From the NCBI GenBank assembly GCA_903844645.1, contig CAIMUP010000065.1:1-41612 (forward strand): a DNA stretch of 41,612 nt, written 5' to 3'. A model generated the notes under the pieces. That model was not told the DNA's origin. It searched no databases and saw only the letters and a program-made list of their open reading frames with translations. The position numbers and the translations under genes are program-made. The stretch comes from an uncultured Bacteroidota bacterium. GTDB lineage: Bacteria; Bacteroidota; Bacteroidia; AKYH767-A; JABDAW01. Every line of letters starts with the position of its first letter. Position 1 is the first letter of the stretch. Below are positions 26,110 to 34,284 of the stretch, in pieces.

Positions 26110-27111
26110 TTAAATCATTGTTCTTCCAACTGCATTTGCAACCGGAATCAACTCTTTATTTAATGTCCTGAATTGATCGAAATTAAGTTGCTGTGCTGCA
26201 TCAGATTTTGCAACAGCAGGGTTCGGATGGGTCTCTATTAGCAAGCCTTCAATACCCATTGCAACACAGGCTTTCGATAAATCAGAAACACCATAAGCAA
26301 AGCCGATAGCGTGGCTTGGATCGAGGATAATGGGTAGATTGGTATATTGTTTTAAATAAGCAACGCCACATAAATCCAAAGTAAATCGTGTTTTGGTTTC
26401 AAACGTCCGAATGCCGCGCTCACAGAGGATTACATGATCATTGCCACCTGATAAAATAAACTCTGCGGCTTGCACAAACTCTTGCAAAGTTGCACCGAAA
26501 CCACGCTTTAATAACACAGGTTTACCAGACTTTCCACAAGCTCTCAAAATACCATGATCATACATTGCCTTAGCTCCTATTTGCAGAATATCTGCATACT
26601 CGATAACTTCTGAAACATGTGTAGAATCGCGGATTTCGGTGATAATCTTTAGTCCGTATTTGCTGCGCATCTTATCCAAAAGCTTCAAGCCATCCAAGCC
26701 CATTCCTTGAAAGGAATAGGGTGTAGTTCGAGGCTTGTAAGCCCCTGCCCGTAGCACTTTCACGCCTTGTTCGATACATAGATTGGCACATTGTTCAATC
26801 TGTTCTTCGGACTCAACGGAGCATGGTCCGGTGATCATCAAAGTGTTTTTATGAGTGCCGCCGATGCTGATATTATCCACGATTTTTACCTCGCGAACGC
26901 CATGGATATAGCGCTTACTCGCCAATTGCATGTCATCATCAAATGGAAAAGTTTCCGCAACAAAGGCACTGAATTTATCCTCCAATTTCTTCAATTTGCT
27001 GGAAGTAATCAACGCATAAAAGCCATCGCGTGGCAATACGATACTCTCCAATTCCACACCCAATGCGAGTGCCTTGTCGTGGGTTACTTCCGGTTTAAGA
27101 TGTACTATCAT
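26110..27111 (-). CDS. aroF: 3-deoxy-7-phosphoheptulonate (DAHP) synthase, type I-beta
   Basis: The 333-residue enzyme condenses phosphoenolpyruvate and erythrose 4-phosphate in the first step of aromatic biosynthesis. Residues 1-75 form the ferredoxin-like N-terminal domain typical of type I-beta enzymes, which can carry feedback control. The barrel shows GPCSVES, RAGAYKPRTTPYSFQG, LLKRGFGATLQE, ILCERGIRTFE, TKTRFTLDL, ILDPSHAIGF and an ETHPNP metal-site segment. KPRTTPYSFQG marks it as a DAHP rather than a Kdo-8-phosphate synthase. It lies 2 bp after the Rpe-CBS gene and 9 bp before the KdsC-type phosphatase. Symbol aroF is used as the common name for this type. Confidence 0.93.
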   Translation of the reverse strand: MIVHLKPEVTHDKALALGVELESIVLPRDGFYALITSSKLKKLEDKFSAFVAETFPFDDDMQLASKRYIHGVREVKIVDNISIGGTHKNTLMITGPCSVESEEQIEQCANLCIEQGVKVLRAGAYKPRTTPYSFQGMGLDGLKLLDKMRSKYGLKIITEIRDSTHVSEVIEYADILQIGAKAMYDHGILRACGKSGKPVLLKRGFGATLQEFVQAAEFILSGGNDHVILCERGIRTFETKTRFTLDLCGVAYLKQYTNLPIILDPSHAIGFAYGVSDLSKACVAMGIEGLLIETHPNPAVAKSDAAQQLNFDQFRTLNKELIPVANAVGRTMI

Positions 27112-27113
27112 TT

Positions 27114-28115
27114 TTATTCTCCTTTTATTAAATTATTAAACGTCAAAGCACCTACCAACAGATCGCTGGAATCCACTACCGGCAGGTATAGTATGGGCAT
27201 CTTCAAATTCTTTATGAACGAAAGCATCTCCGAAATAGTGATGTCTTTATTGACCTTTATCGGATGATAATTGATGATATCCTTGACCGTGATTTCATCC
27301 AATTTCCCGATATGTTTTATTAAGCCCTTGCGGACATCAGCATTAGAAATGATACCCTCCAATTTTCCTGCATCATTCACCATCATCGTAAAGCCAAGGT
27401 TGTATTTTTCGATACTCTGCAAGGCGTCAATAAACTCCGATGTATGAATAGAAAGTATCGGCAATTCGTCATTCGTCATCATGAAATCGGAGATGGAAAT
27501 ATGCGATTTTATATTGTCGGTTCGCAAATTATGCAGCGCATCGCCAATGTCCGAATTCACGAGGTACGACCCCGATACAATCGAATAAACACCCATACTT
27601 CGCAGCACAAACGATACCTCATCATTCACACCGCCGTCCACATGGATTTTCTTATCAGGAAACAAATTTTTGAAGTCGCGAATCTTCTTAAAGTTCTCTT
27701 TATTAAACATGCCGCCGCTCTGTCCTGGCGTCGTGGTCATAAACAAAACAAAGTCCATAATGCCTTTATAATTCTCCAAAACAGCGAGCGGCGTATCGGT
27801 AGTGATGGCGATGCCGACCTTCGATTTCAGACAAAGAGGAAGCTGCAAATTCGACTTCAGATTCTCATGTTGAAACGTAACGTATTCCACAGGAATGTCC
27901 AGCAATTTTTCATAATATTTCTCCGGCTCTGATGAAATAATATGGAGGTCAATCGGCGTCTGGCTAATCTTTTTAATCGCAGCAATATCCTCAAATACTG
28001 CCAAATCGTCATTACAATCTATGTGCAGGAAATCCACATGGAAATCGTCCAATTCGCGAACCAAAGTCGCTAAACTTTTGTTCTTATTGGAATAAATGGA
28101 GGCGGAGATTTTCAT
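27114..28115 (-). CDS. Ribulose-phosphate 3-epimerase-like barrel fused to two CBS domains
   Basis: Residues 1-205 form an Rpe-type barrel. The metal ligands of the family are kept: H31 and D33 (LHIDCND), H58 (DLHII) and D160 (IHVDGGVN), together with the phosphate-loop region TTTPGQSGGMF and the end motif IVSGSYLV. The usual MDG after the first motif is replaced by CNDD. Residues of about 210-333 contain a CBS pair (MMTNDELPILSIHTSE, GKLEGIISNADVRKGL) closest to the C-terminal half of KdsD arabinose-5-phosphate isomerases. CBS domains usually bind adenosine nucleotides. It heads the operon with DAHP synthase, KdsC-type phosphatase and HupE-like protein. Rpe activity is likely but not certain. 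Confidence 0.85.
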   Translation of the reverse strand: MKISASIYSNKNKSLATLVRELDDFHVDFLHIDCNDDLAVFEDIAAIKKISQTPIDLHIISSEPEKYYEKLLDIPVEYVTFQHENLKSNLQLPLCLKSKVGIAITTDTPLAVLENYKGIMDFVLFMTTTPGQSGGMFNKENFKKIRDFKNLFPDKKIHVDGGVNDEVSFVLRSMGVYSIVSGSYLVNSDIGDALHNLRTDNIKSHISISDFMMTNDELPILSIHTSEFIDALQSIEKYNLGFTMMVNDAGKLEGIISNADVRKGLIKHIGKLDEITVKDIINYHPIKVNKDITISEMLSFIKNLKMPILYLPVVDSSDLLVGALTFNNLIKGE

Positions 28116-28141
28116 TGATTACCTATCTTTTCTATCGGCTG

Positions 28142-28149
28142 CAAAAGTA
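28142..28149 (-). promoter_or_regulatory. -7 box TACTTTTG before the Rpe-CBS operon
   Basis: The complement of 28142-28149 is TACTTTTG, 26 bp before the ATG at 28115, followed by GCAGCC. It is the only clear promoter for the four-gene operon. Confidence 0.55.
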
Positions 28150-28217
28150 GGATTCTTTGGGATAATAGGTTTCTCGGAATTCCAATTCATTGATTTATTC
28201 ACCAAAAAGCATTAGAA

Positions 28218-28458
28218 ATGGTACGCAATTGTGTACCGTTCCAAAGTGCAACATTTGGAATGGTACGCGTTGGTGTACTGCTCCAAATGTTGACATTTGG
28301 TATGGTACGCGTTGGTGTACTACTCCAAATGTTGACATTTGGTATGGTACGCGTTGGTGTACTACTCCAAATGTTGACATTTGGAATGGTACGCGTTGGT
28401 GTACTGCCCCAAATGTTGACATTTGGTATGGTACGCACTTGTGTACTGCTCCAAAGGA
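28218..28458. repeat. 42-bp tandem array F (two alternating dyads of 21 bp)
   Basis: Five full units of 42 bp start at 28218, 28260, 28302, 28344 and 28386, with a partial sixth to 28458. One half carries GTACGCGTTGGTGTAC (GTAC arms) and the other CCAAATGTTGACATTTGG, a 7-bp dyad around TTGA. It lies in the divergent spacer between the Rpe-CBS operon and hppD, between the two promoters. The rest of the spacer holds only the promoter boxes. Confidence 0.95.
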
Positions 28459-28569
28459 CATTATTTATTAAAAGCGATGATTTAACCTTTCTGCACTCCT
28501 TATTATATAGCATGATTCCGATTTTTGATGACAATGACGAGGATCATATTTCTTTAAAGCATATTTTTA

Positions 28570-28577
28570 TATCTTTG
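28570..28577 (+). promoter_or_regulatory. -7 box TATCTTTG before hppD
   Basis: TATCTTTG matches TAnnTTTG and lies 21 bp before the ATG of hppD. No clear -33 TTG is seen. Confidence 0.6.
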
Positions 28578-28598
28578 CGCCCTTAAATAATTAATAAA

Positions 28599-29693
28599 AT
28601 GGCAACAGATTTTCTTCCCCTCAACGGTACCGACCACATAGAATTCTATGTCGGCAATGCCAAGCAGGCATCCTATTTCTATCAACACGCTTTCGGTTTT
28701 GAATTAATCGCTTATGCAGGTCCCGAAACGGGCATCCGCGACCGCGCCAGTTACGTTATCAAACAAGGTAAAATAGTGCTCGTTTTCACCACCTCCATCC
28801 AGCCGGATACCGAAATTGCGAACCATGTTGCTTTGCATGGCGATGGGGTGAAGGTATTGGCTCTTTCAGTGGATGATGCCGAAAAATCATGGCTCGAAAC
28901 CATGGCTCGCGGAGCTAAAAGCCATGCCGAAACATTCACAAAATCGGATGCGTTTGGAGAGGTAAAAATGGCATCCATCCATACCTACGGCGATACCATC
29001 CACACCTTCGTGGAACGGAAGAATTATAAGGGTGTTTTTCTGCCTGGATATATGCCTGCCAAGAGTGGTTTCAAGACCGAATCAGTGGGCTTAGAGGTCA
29101 TTGACCATTGTGTAGGCAATGTCGAATTAGGCAAGATGAACGAGTGGGTAAAATTCTATGAAGATGTGATGGGATTTAAGCTCATCATCACCTTCGACGA
29201 TAACGATATTTCGACCGAATATTCATCGCTCATGAGCAAGGTAGTTTCCAACGGTAATGGCTTCGTGAAGTTCCCTATTAATGAGCCAGCATCAGGGAAG
29301 AAAAAGTCGCAGATTGAAGAATATTTAGACTTTTATAAGGGTGCCGGAGTGCAACATATTGCCATCCTTACGAATGATGTAATCAAAACAGTTACCGAAC
29401 TGCAACGACGCGGCATAGATTTTCTCCGCGTTCCCACGACGTATTATGAAGAACTCACGGCACGGGTCGGCAAGATAGATGAACCAATAGAAGAACTGCA
29501 AAAACTCGGTATTTTGGTGGATAGAGATGACGAAGGATACCTGTTGCAGATATTTACGAAACCCGTGGAAGATCGCCCTACTTTATTTTTTGAAATTATA
29601 CAAAGAAAGGGAGCTAAATCGTTTGGTAAAGGCAACTTCAAGGCTCTCTTTGAATCCATTGAGCGGGAGCAGGCGTTGCGGGGAAATCTTTAA
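28599..29693 (+). CDS. hppD: 4-hydroxyphenylpyruvate dioxygenase
   Basis: The 364-residue enzyme converts 4-hydroxyphenylpyruvate to homogentisate in tyrosine breakdown. Two VOC-type domains are visible. The C-terminal one carries the iron ligands H170 (VIDHCVGN), H253 (VQHIAILT) and E332 (LFFEIIQR). The typical RVPTTYYEEL and LQIFTKPVEDRPTLF segments and the end KGNFKALFESIEREQ are present. The OsmC-type gene follows 15 bp later and may share its transcript. No homogentisate dioxygenase is in the window. Confidence 0.97.
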   Translation: MATDFLPLNGTDHIEFYVGNAKQASYFYQHAFGFELIAYAGPETGIRDRASYVIKQGKIVLVFTTSIQPDTEIANHVALHGDGVKVLALSVDDAEKSWLETMARGAKSHAETFTKSDAFGEVKMASIHTYGDTIHTFVERKNYKGVFLPGYMPAKSGFKTESVGLEVIDHCVGNVELGKMNEWVKFYEDVMGFKLIITFDDNDISTEYSSLMSKVVSNGNGFVKFPINEPASGKKKSQIEEYLDFYKGAGVQHIAILTNDVIKTVTELQRRGIDFLRVPTTYYEELTARVGKIDEPIEELQKLGILVDRDDEGYLLQIFTKPVEDRPTLFFEIIQRKGAKSFGKGNFKALFESIEREQALRGNL

Positions 29694-29708
29694 ATATAAA
29701 CAGATATT

Positions 29709-30161
29709 ATGTCTGAACATAAAGCAACGATTTCTTGGAAACGAGAAACTGCTGATTTCACATATCAACACTACGACCGAACCCATCAATGGACCTTTGA
29801 AGGGGGCGTAACGATGAAGGCTTCGGGAGCAAAAGAATTTCTGGGTAATCCTGCTTTGCCAAACCCTGAAGATGCATTGGTGGCGGCACTTTCGAGTTGT
29901 CATGCCCTGACTTTTTTGGCTATCGCATCCAGAAAGAAAATCATTGTGGATAGCTACGAAGACCATGCTTTCGGAATTATGGAGAAGAATGAAAATGGAA
30001 TGCTGGCAGTTACGAAAACGTACCTTCATCCGAAGATAATTTTCAGTGGCGACATCATCCCTACCGAAGAACAGATTATACAGATGCACCATCTGGCTCA
30101 TGAAGGCTGCTTCATTGCAAATTCGGTGTTGACAAAGGTGTTTGTAGAGCCTATTATCTAA
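29709..30161 (+). CDS. OsmC-family thiol peroxidase
   Basis: The 150-residue protein is an OsmC/Ohr-type peroxidase. Both redox cysteines are present: C64 in ALSSCHALTF and C134 in HEGCFIANSV. The NPEDALVAALSSCH signature is intact. Such enzymes reduce organic hydroperoxides using a dithiol donor. The gene lies 15 bp after hppD. The sequence resembles the general OsmC-like group (TISWKRE start, IDSYED-like region) more than Ohr proper. The cytoplasm is the expected location, as no signal is seen. Confidence 0.92.
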   Translation: MSEHKATISWKRETADFTYQHYDRTHQWTFEGGVTMKASGAKEFLGNPALPNPEDALVAALSSCHALTFLAIASRKKIIVDSYEDHAFGIMEKNENGMLAVTKTYLHPKIIFSGDIIPTEEQIIQMHHLAHEGCFIANSVLTKVFVEPII

Positions 30162-30229
30162 TAAAAAATGGTGCTACCTTGATCGAGGATCGCATCGTGA
30201 TTGTTTACTAATTTAGCCGCCTTATAATT

Positions 30230-32716
30230 ATGATTTCGCCTACGCTTTTTATTGATGTTATTCTACCTTTGGCATTGCCTAAGTTATATACTTATCGCGT
30301 GCCGATGGAGTTAAATGATACTGTCGTTATCGGCAAACGAGTGGTGGTATCATTCAGAGGTAATAAACTTTATACCGGTTTAATAAAGACCATCAAAGAA
30401 ACGCCCCCGGTGGATTATGAAGCCAAATATATCCTTTCTGTTTTGGATGATGAACCGGTCGTTACCGAGAGACAATATGAACTTTGGGAATGGATGGCAT
30501 CATACTATATGTGTACACTAGGCGAGGTGATGAATGCGGCACTGCCAGGTGGTTTGAAGCTACAAAGCGAAACGAAAATAACCCTGACGGAAGGCTATAA
30601 AGACCATACAAAGATTATGAATGATAAAGAATTTCTGATAGTGGATGCTCTTGAAATAAACAATATCATTACCCTCGATGAAGTATCAAAAATATTAGAC
30701 CAGAAGACCGTTTTTCCCATCATTAAAGGAATGATGGATAGGGGGCTGTTATTAATTCATGAAGAAATGAATACAAAATACAAGCCCCGCAAAATGATTT
30801 ATGTAAGGCTTTCTGATGCTTATGCTGACAAGAATTTATTGAGCAAAGAGTTAGACTTATTAGGCAAGAAAGCACCTAAGCAAGCCGAGTTATTGATGTC
30901 TTTTTTGAAGCTCTTGATGGATAATAAAGACCTTCGGGAAGTGGCTCGCGAGGAGTTGATAAAATATGCCGATTCTTCTACAGCATTTGTGCAGGAATTG
31001 GTGAAGAAAGGCATCTTTGAATTAGAAGAAAAGGAAGTGTCAAGACTCTCCAACTCCTCCCAAGACGTGGAAGACAAGCTCGAACTGAATGAATTCCAAG
31101 TGCAAGCTTTTCAAGAGATTAAGGATCACTTCCAAGAGAAAGATATTCTTCTTTTGCATGGTATTACTTCGAGTGGAAAGACCGAAATATATATTCATAT
31201 GATAGAGGAAATGATTGCTCAAGGGAAGCAAGTTTTATATCTCTTGCCGGAGATCGCTTTGACGACCCAAATCATTAACCGATTGAAGAAACATTTTGGT
31301 AATTTGGTGCAGATATACCATTCCCGATTGAGCGAAAACGAACGGGTGGAAGTTTGGAAAAACATGTTGAATAAATCAACCGATAAATCCGTTACCAATA
31401 TCTCTGTAATCCTTGCGGCACGGTCTGGCATCTTCCTTCCGTATCACGATTTAGGATTGATAATTGTTGATGAAGAACATGAAAATTCTTTCAAGCAATA
31501 CGATCCTTCTCCCCGCTACCATGCGAGAGATTCGGCAATGGTTTTGGCAAAGTTATTTCATGCGAAAACCTTGCTGGGTTCGGCGACGCCATCTATCGAG
31601 AGTTATTATAATGCCACGAACAATAAATATGAAATGGTTACCTTGACCAAAAGGCATGGAGGGGTTCTTTTACCGGGAATATTGTTGGTAAATATCGCGG
31701 AAGAGAAGCGGAAAAAGCGAATGAAGTCGCACTTTTCCCAGCTATTATTGGATGAAATAAAAATCGCTTTGGATACGAAGGAACAGGTGATACTTTTTCA
31801 AAATCGTCGTGGGTTTGCACCCATTCTTGAATGCGTTACTTGCGGCTGGACACCGCATTGCATTAATTGCGATGTATCGCTTACTTACCATAAGGCGAAT
31901 GAAAGCCTTCGTTGCCATTATTGTGGATATGTGGGCAAGATTCCGAAGAGCTGCTCGGCATGTGGTAACAATGATATTAAGATGAAAGGTTTCGGGACGG
32001 AGAAAGTGGAGGAGGAGCTAAGTATTTTCTTCCCCGATGCCGTCATTGCAAGGCTTGATCTGGATTCTACTCGTAGTAAATATTCTTACCAACAAATCAT
32101 TGGCGACTTTGAAACGAATAAGATTAATGTATTGGTCGGAACGCAGATGGTTACTAAGGGGTTGGACTTTAATAATGTGACTATCGTAGGTATTCTTAAT
32201 GCCGATAGCATGCTTAATTTCCCCGACTTCCGGTCCTTTGAAAGGAGCTACCAACTGATGGCGCAAGTGAGCGGCAGGGCTGGCAGAAAGCAGAAGCGTG
32301 GTAAGGTTATTATTCAATGTCAAAACGAATTGCACCCGATCATTCAGCAGGTGCTGAATAATGATTATGAAAAGATGTATGCTCAAGAACTTTTGGAGCG
32401 AAACAAATTCCATTTCCCGCCCTATTTTCGTCTTATTAAATTAACCTTGAAGCATAAGGATTATAATGTCATAGATAATGGAGCACATCAACTTGCGAAG
32501 GACCTGAAGCAGGTGCTGGGCGCAAGGGTATTAGGTCCTGAAGCTCCTTTGGTAGCTCGGGTTCGCAACCTTTTCTTAAAAGATATTCTTATCAAAATAG
32601 AACGCGAAGCATCTATCAAGAATGCTAAAAAGATGATTATGGATGCCGTAACGAATTTCAAGGGATTGTCGGATTATAAAAGCGTTTCGGTGCATATTGA
32701 CGTTGATCCGTATTGA
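30230..32716 (+). CDS. priA: Primosomal protein N' (replication restart helicase PriA)
   Basis: The 828-residue protein has the PriA order of domains. The N-terminal DNA-binding part (1-105) is followed by a winged-helix-like region and helicase lobe 1 with Walker A GITSSGKT (311-318) and DEEH (414-417). A zinc region with four CxxC pairs follows (CVTCGW, CINCD, CHYCG, CSACG, about 536-570), then helicase lobe 2 with GTQMVTKGLDF and QVSGRAGR. It reloads the replisome at stalled forks. It is longer than the E. coli enzyme (732) owing to a lobed insertion at about 125-285. It starts 68 bp after the OsmC-type gene; no strong promoter is seen in that gap. Confidence 0.96.
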   Translation: MISPTLFIDVILPLALPKLYTYRVPMELNDTVVIGKRVVVSFRGNKLYTGLIKTIKETPPVDYEAKYILSVLDDEPVVTERQYELWEWMASYYMCTLGEVMNAALPGGLKLQSETKITLTEGYKDHTKIMNDKEFLIVDALEINNIITLDEVSKILDQKTVFPIIKGMMDRGLLLIHEEMNTKYKPRKMIYVRLSDAYADKNLLSKELDLLGKKAPKQAELLMSFLKLLMDNKDLREVAREELIKYADSSTAFVQELVKKGIFELEEKEVSRLSNSSQDVEDKLELNEFQVQAFQEIKDHFQEKDILLLHGITSSGKTEIYIHMIEEMIAQGKQVLYLLPEIALTTQIINRLKKHFGNLVQIYHSRLSENERVEVWKNMLNKSTDKSVTNISVILAARSGIFLPYHDLGLIIVDEEHENSFKQYDPSPRYHARDSAMVLAKLFHAKTLLGSATPSIESYYNATNNKYEMVTLTKRHGGVLLPGILLVNIAEEKRKKRMKSHFSQLLLDEIKIALDTKEQVILFQNRRGFAPILECVTCGWTPHCINCDVSLTYHKANESLRCHYCGYVGKIPKSCSACGNNDIKMKGFGTEKVEEELSIFFPDAVIARLDLDSTRSKYSYQQIIGDFETNKINVLVGTQMVTKGLDFNNVTIVGILNADSMLNFPDFRSFERSYQLMAQVSGRAGRKQKRGKVIIQCQNELHPIIQQVLNNDYEKMYAQELLERNKFHFPPYFRLIKLTLKHKDYNVIDNGAHQLAKDLKQVLGARVLGPEAPLVARVRNLFLKDILIKIEREASIKNAKKMIMDAVTNFKGLSDYKSVSVHIDVDPY

Positions 32717-32958
32717 TTTTTCGTCCCCAAAAAGAGGATTCAACTGACATTCCGAACAAGCAAATCTCGTCCCATCCGAACCTTTCTTGCATTCACGAAA
32801 TCTAGTTCATTTTCGGGGTTGTTTTTTTCTTGGGTAGGACGATTTTATTAGTTATTGTCTTATTAAATTTCCCAGGGCGTCCAATTACTTCTTTTGTCCA
32901 AGGATACTGACAGGTGCGAAGCTCGATAAACCTTAGTGGATTCATCTTCCTTTTTATC
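32717..32958. other. Gene-free spacer after priA
   Basis: No frame with coding character, no terminator with a clear T-run and no repeat is visible before the start of array G. Confidence 0.4.
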
Positions 32959-33125
32959 CTGTACAAAGGGACTTTTATTCTACCAGAGGGGGAGTTTATT
33001 CTACGAGAGAGGAGTTTTATCTTGCCAGAGGGGGAGTTTATTCTACCTGAGGGGTAGATTATTCTACCTGAGGGGAGTTTATCTTGCCAGAGGTGGAGAT
33101 TATGCTACCAGAGGTCGAGTTTATC
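32959..33125. repeat. 21-bp tandem array G
   Basis: About eight units, seven of 21 bp and one of 20 bp (33064-33083), share CTACCAGAGGGGGAG and a TTTATT or TTTATC end. One unit forms CTACCTGAGGGGTAG (5-bp arms). It lies between the convergent priA and lptE genes. This is the only array here with a visible indel. Confidence 0.9.
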
Positions 33126-33272
33126 GTACCTTTTCGAGAATGTGGGTTTTTAGTTAAAATTTTTAACCTCCCCAAAAAGGTTTTTAGCGACAGATTCACT
33201 GATTAAAAAAAATTTCACAGAGGGAAAAAGGAGATTCACAGAGGGGGTTGGGATTGCAAATCCTGACCAGCC

Positions 33273-33538
33273 GGGATACAACCTTACAGGAAATCGCGAA
33301 GGGGCGATTGCCTGTCAGGATGCTTGGGCATTATTTGTAGAATCCCGAAGGGATTTCATGTTTATAGAAATGGGTTGGGAATAGAAATTCGACCCCTTCG
33401 GGGTCGTAGCAAAGCAAAATCAATCATTTTTCTATAAACATTTGATGCCTTCGGCATCTGTTCGCAAGGGTTTCGTACAGTAATGGGATGCAACCTTACA
33501 GGAAATCGCGAAGGGGCGATTGCCTGTCAGGATGCTTG
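33273..33538. repeat. Composite hairpin repeat element between two 54-bp direct repeats
   Basis: Direct repeats at 33273-33326 and 33485-33538 differ at one base and each contain an AATCGC/GCGATT hairpin. Between them, perfect 13-bp inverted repeats ATGTTTATAGAAA (33358-33370) and TTTCTATAAACAT (33429-33441) flank the hairpin CGACCCCTTCGGGGTCG. Two more hairpins lie outside, AATCCCGAAGGGATT (33341-33355) and GATGCCTTCGGCATC (33444-33458). I recall similar CTTCGG-loop elements in other Bacteroidota, probably a non-coding interspersed repeat. No transposase is present. Confidence 0.8.
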
Positions 33539-33587
33539 ACGGGTTTATGGACTGGGTCGTCTGCGCGAGGGATGGTAGGGGCTTGGT

Positions 33588-33688
33588 GCCTGCCTTTTGG
33601 TGGGGTCTTTTCTGGTGGCAGGCAGGTACGGCACCCCCGAACAGCCCGACCGCTGCTGCCTTTGGTGGGGACTTTGGTGGGAGGCAGC
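33588..33688. repeat. Two related GC-rich hairpins
   Basis: GCCTGCC (33588-33594) pairs with GGCAGGC (33617-33623), and GCTGCC (33655-33660) with GGCAGC (33683-33688). The loops are similar (CTTTTGGTGGGG and CTTTGGTGGGG), so the two are diverged copies. The block is much more GC-rich than its surroundings. The frames across it look spurious. Confidence 0.55.
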
Positions 33689-33756
33689 TGGGGACGCGCC
33701 ATAATGGGAGTGAAAAGTGGTGTTAGGGATTTTATTGCCTTTTGTTGTCGGTTGTT

Positions 33757-34272
33757 TTACCAGTTCACGACGGCTTTGTTGAAGATGTCTTGGATAATTT
33801 GGTCCGTGATCTGGGCAATGAGTTGGGCTTCGACGGAGGTGAAGGATTTTGTCGAAGTATAGTCTGCGAAGCGTGTGAAAGAGGTTTCGTAGCTTGCTTT
33901 TTCTTCGAGCGTGTTGGTATATTTTACTTTGATGGTGATGGAGAGGCGGTTTTGTGCAGCCGTTTGATTGCCCTGAATGGCAGTCGGTTGGTTAGTGTAG
34001 TCCGTTATTTGTCCTTCAAATTGGAGGTCGCCATTTTTATCTTGGAAGGCGAGGTTTGTTTGGGAAGTGAATTTATCTTTCAGCTTTTGGGTAACAATTT
34101 GGCTAAGCGAAGAGTTGACAAGGGGCGCGTAATTGGGGAAATATTGGACCGTAATGGTCTTGATTTTTGGAGAAATAGATGCACCGGTGAAGGAATAATT
34201 TACTTTGCAGGCAGCGAGGGAGGTAATGATAACGATGATGCAAGTAAGGCTTATGGGAGTTCGTTTGTTCAT
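33757..34272 (-). CDS. lptE: LptE-family lipopolysaccharide assembly lipoprotein
   Basis: The 171-residue protein has a lipoprotein signal ending in LAAC (Cys22), followed by KVNYSFTGASISP and the alternating segment TITVQYFPNYAPLVNSSLSQ that marks Bacteroidota LptE-like proteins. LptE plugs the LptD barrel that places lipopolysaccharide in the outer membrane. The gene lies 12 bp after the sigma-54 activator, and miaB, sigma-54 activator and lptE commonly occur together in this phylum. It is the last gene of the operon; the downstream spacer is the repeat-rich region. Confidence 0.88.
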   Translation of the reverse strand: MNKRTPISLTCIIVIITSLAACKVNYSFTGASISPKIKTITVQYFPNYAPLVNSSLSQIVTQKLKDKFTSQTNLAFQDKNGDLQFEGQITDYTNQPTAIQGNQTAAQNRLSITIKVKYTNTLEEKASYETSFTRFADYTSTKSFTSVEAQLIAQITDQIIQDIFNKAVVNW

Positions 34273-34284
34273 AAGGGCGGGTGG

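Noticed and set aside
28190-28586. Four overlapping frames across array F
   Set aside because: All are open at once because of the repeat period; none has a promoter or family match.
33488-33862. A 124-residue frame after the composite repeat
   Set aside because: It covers hairpin repeats and overlaps lptE in the opposite direction; the sequence looks like translated repeats.
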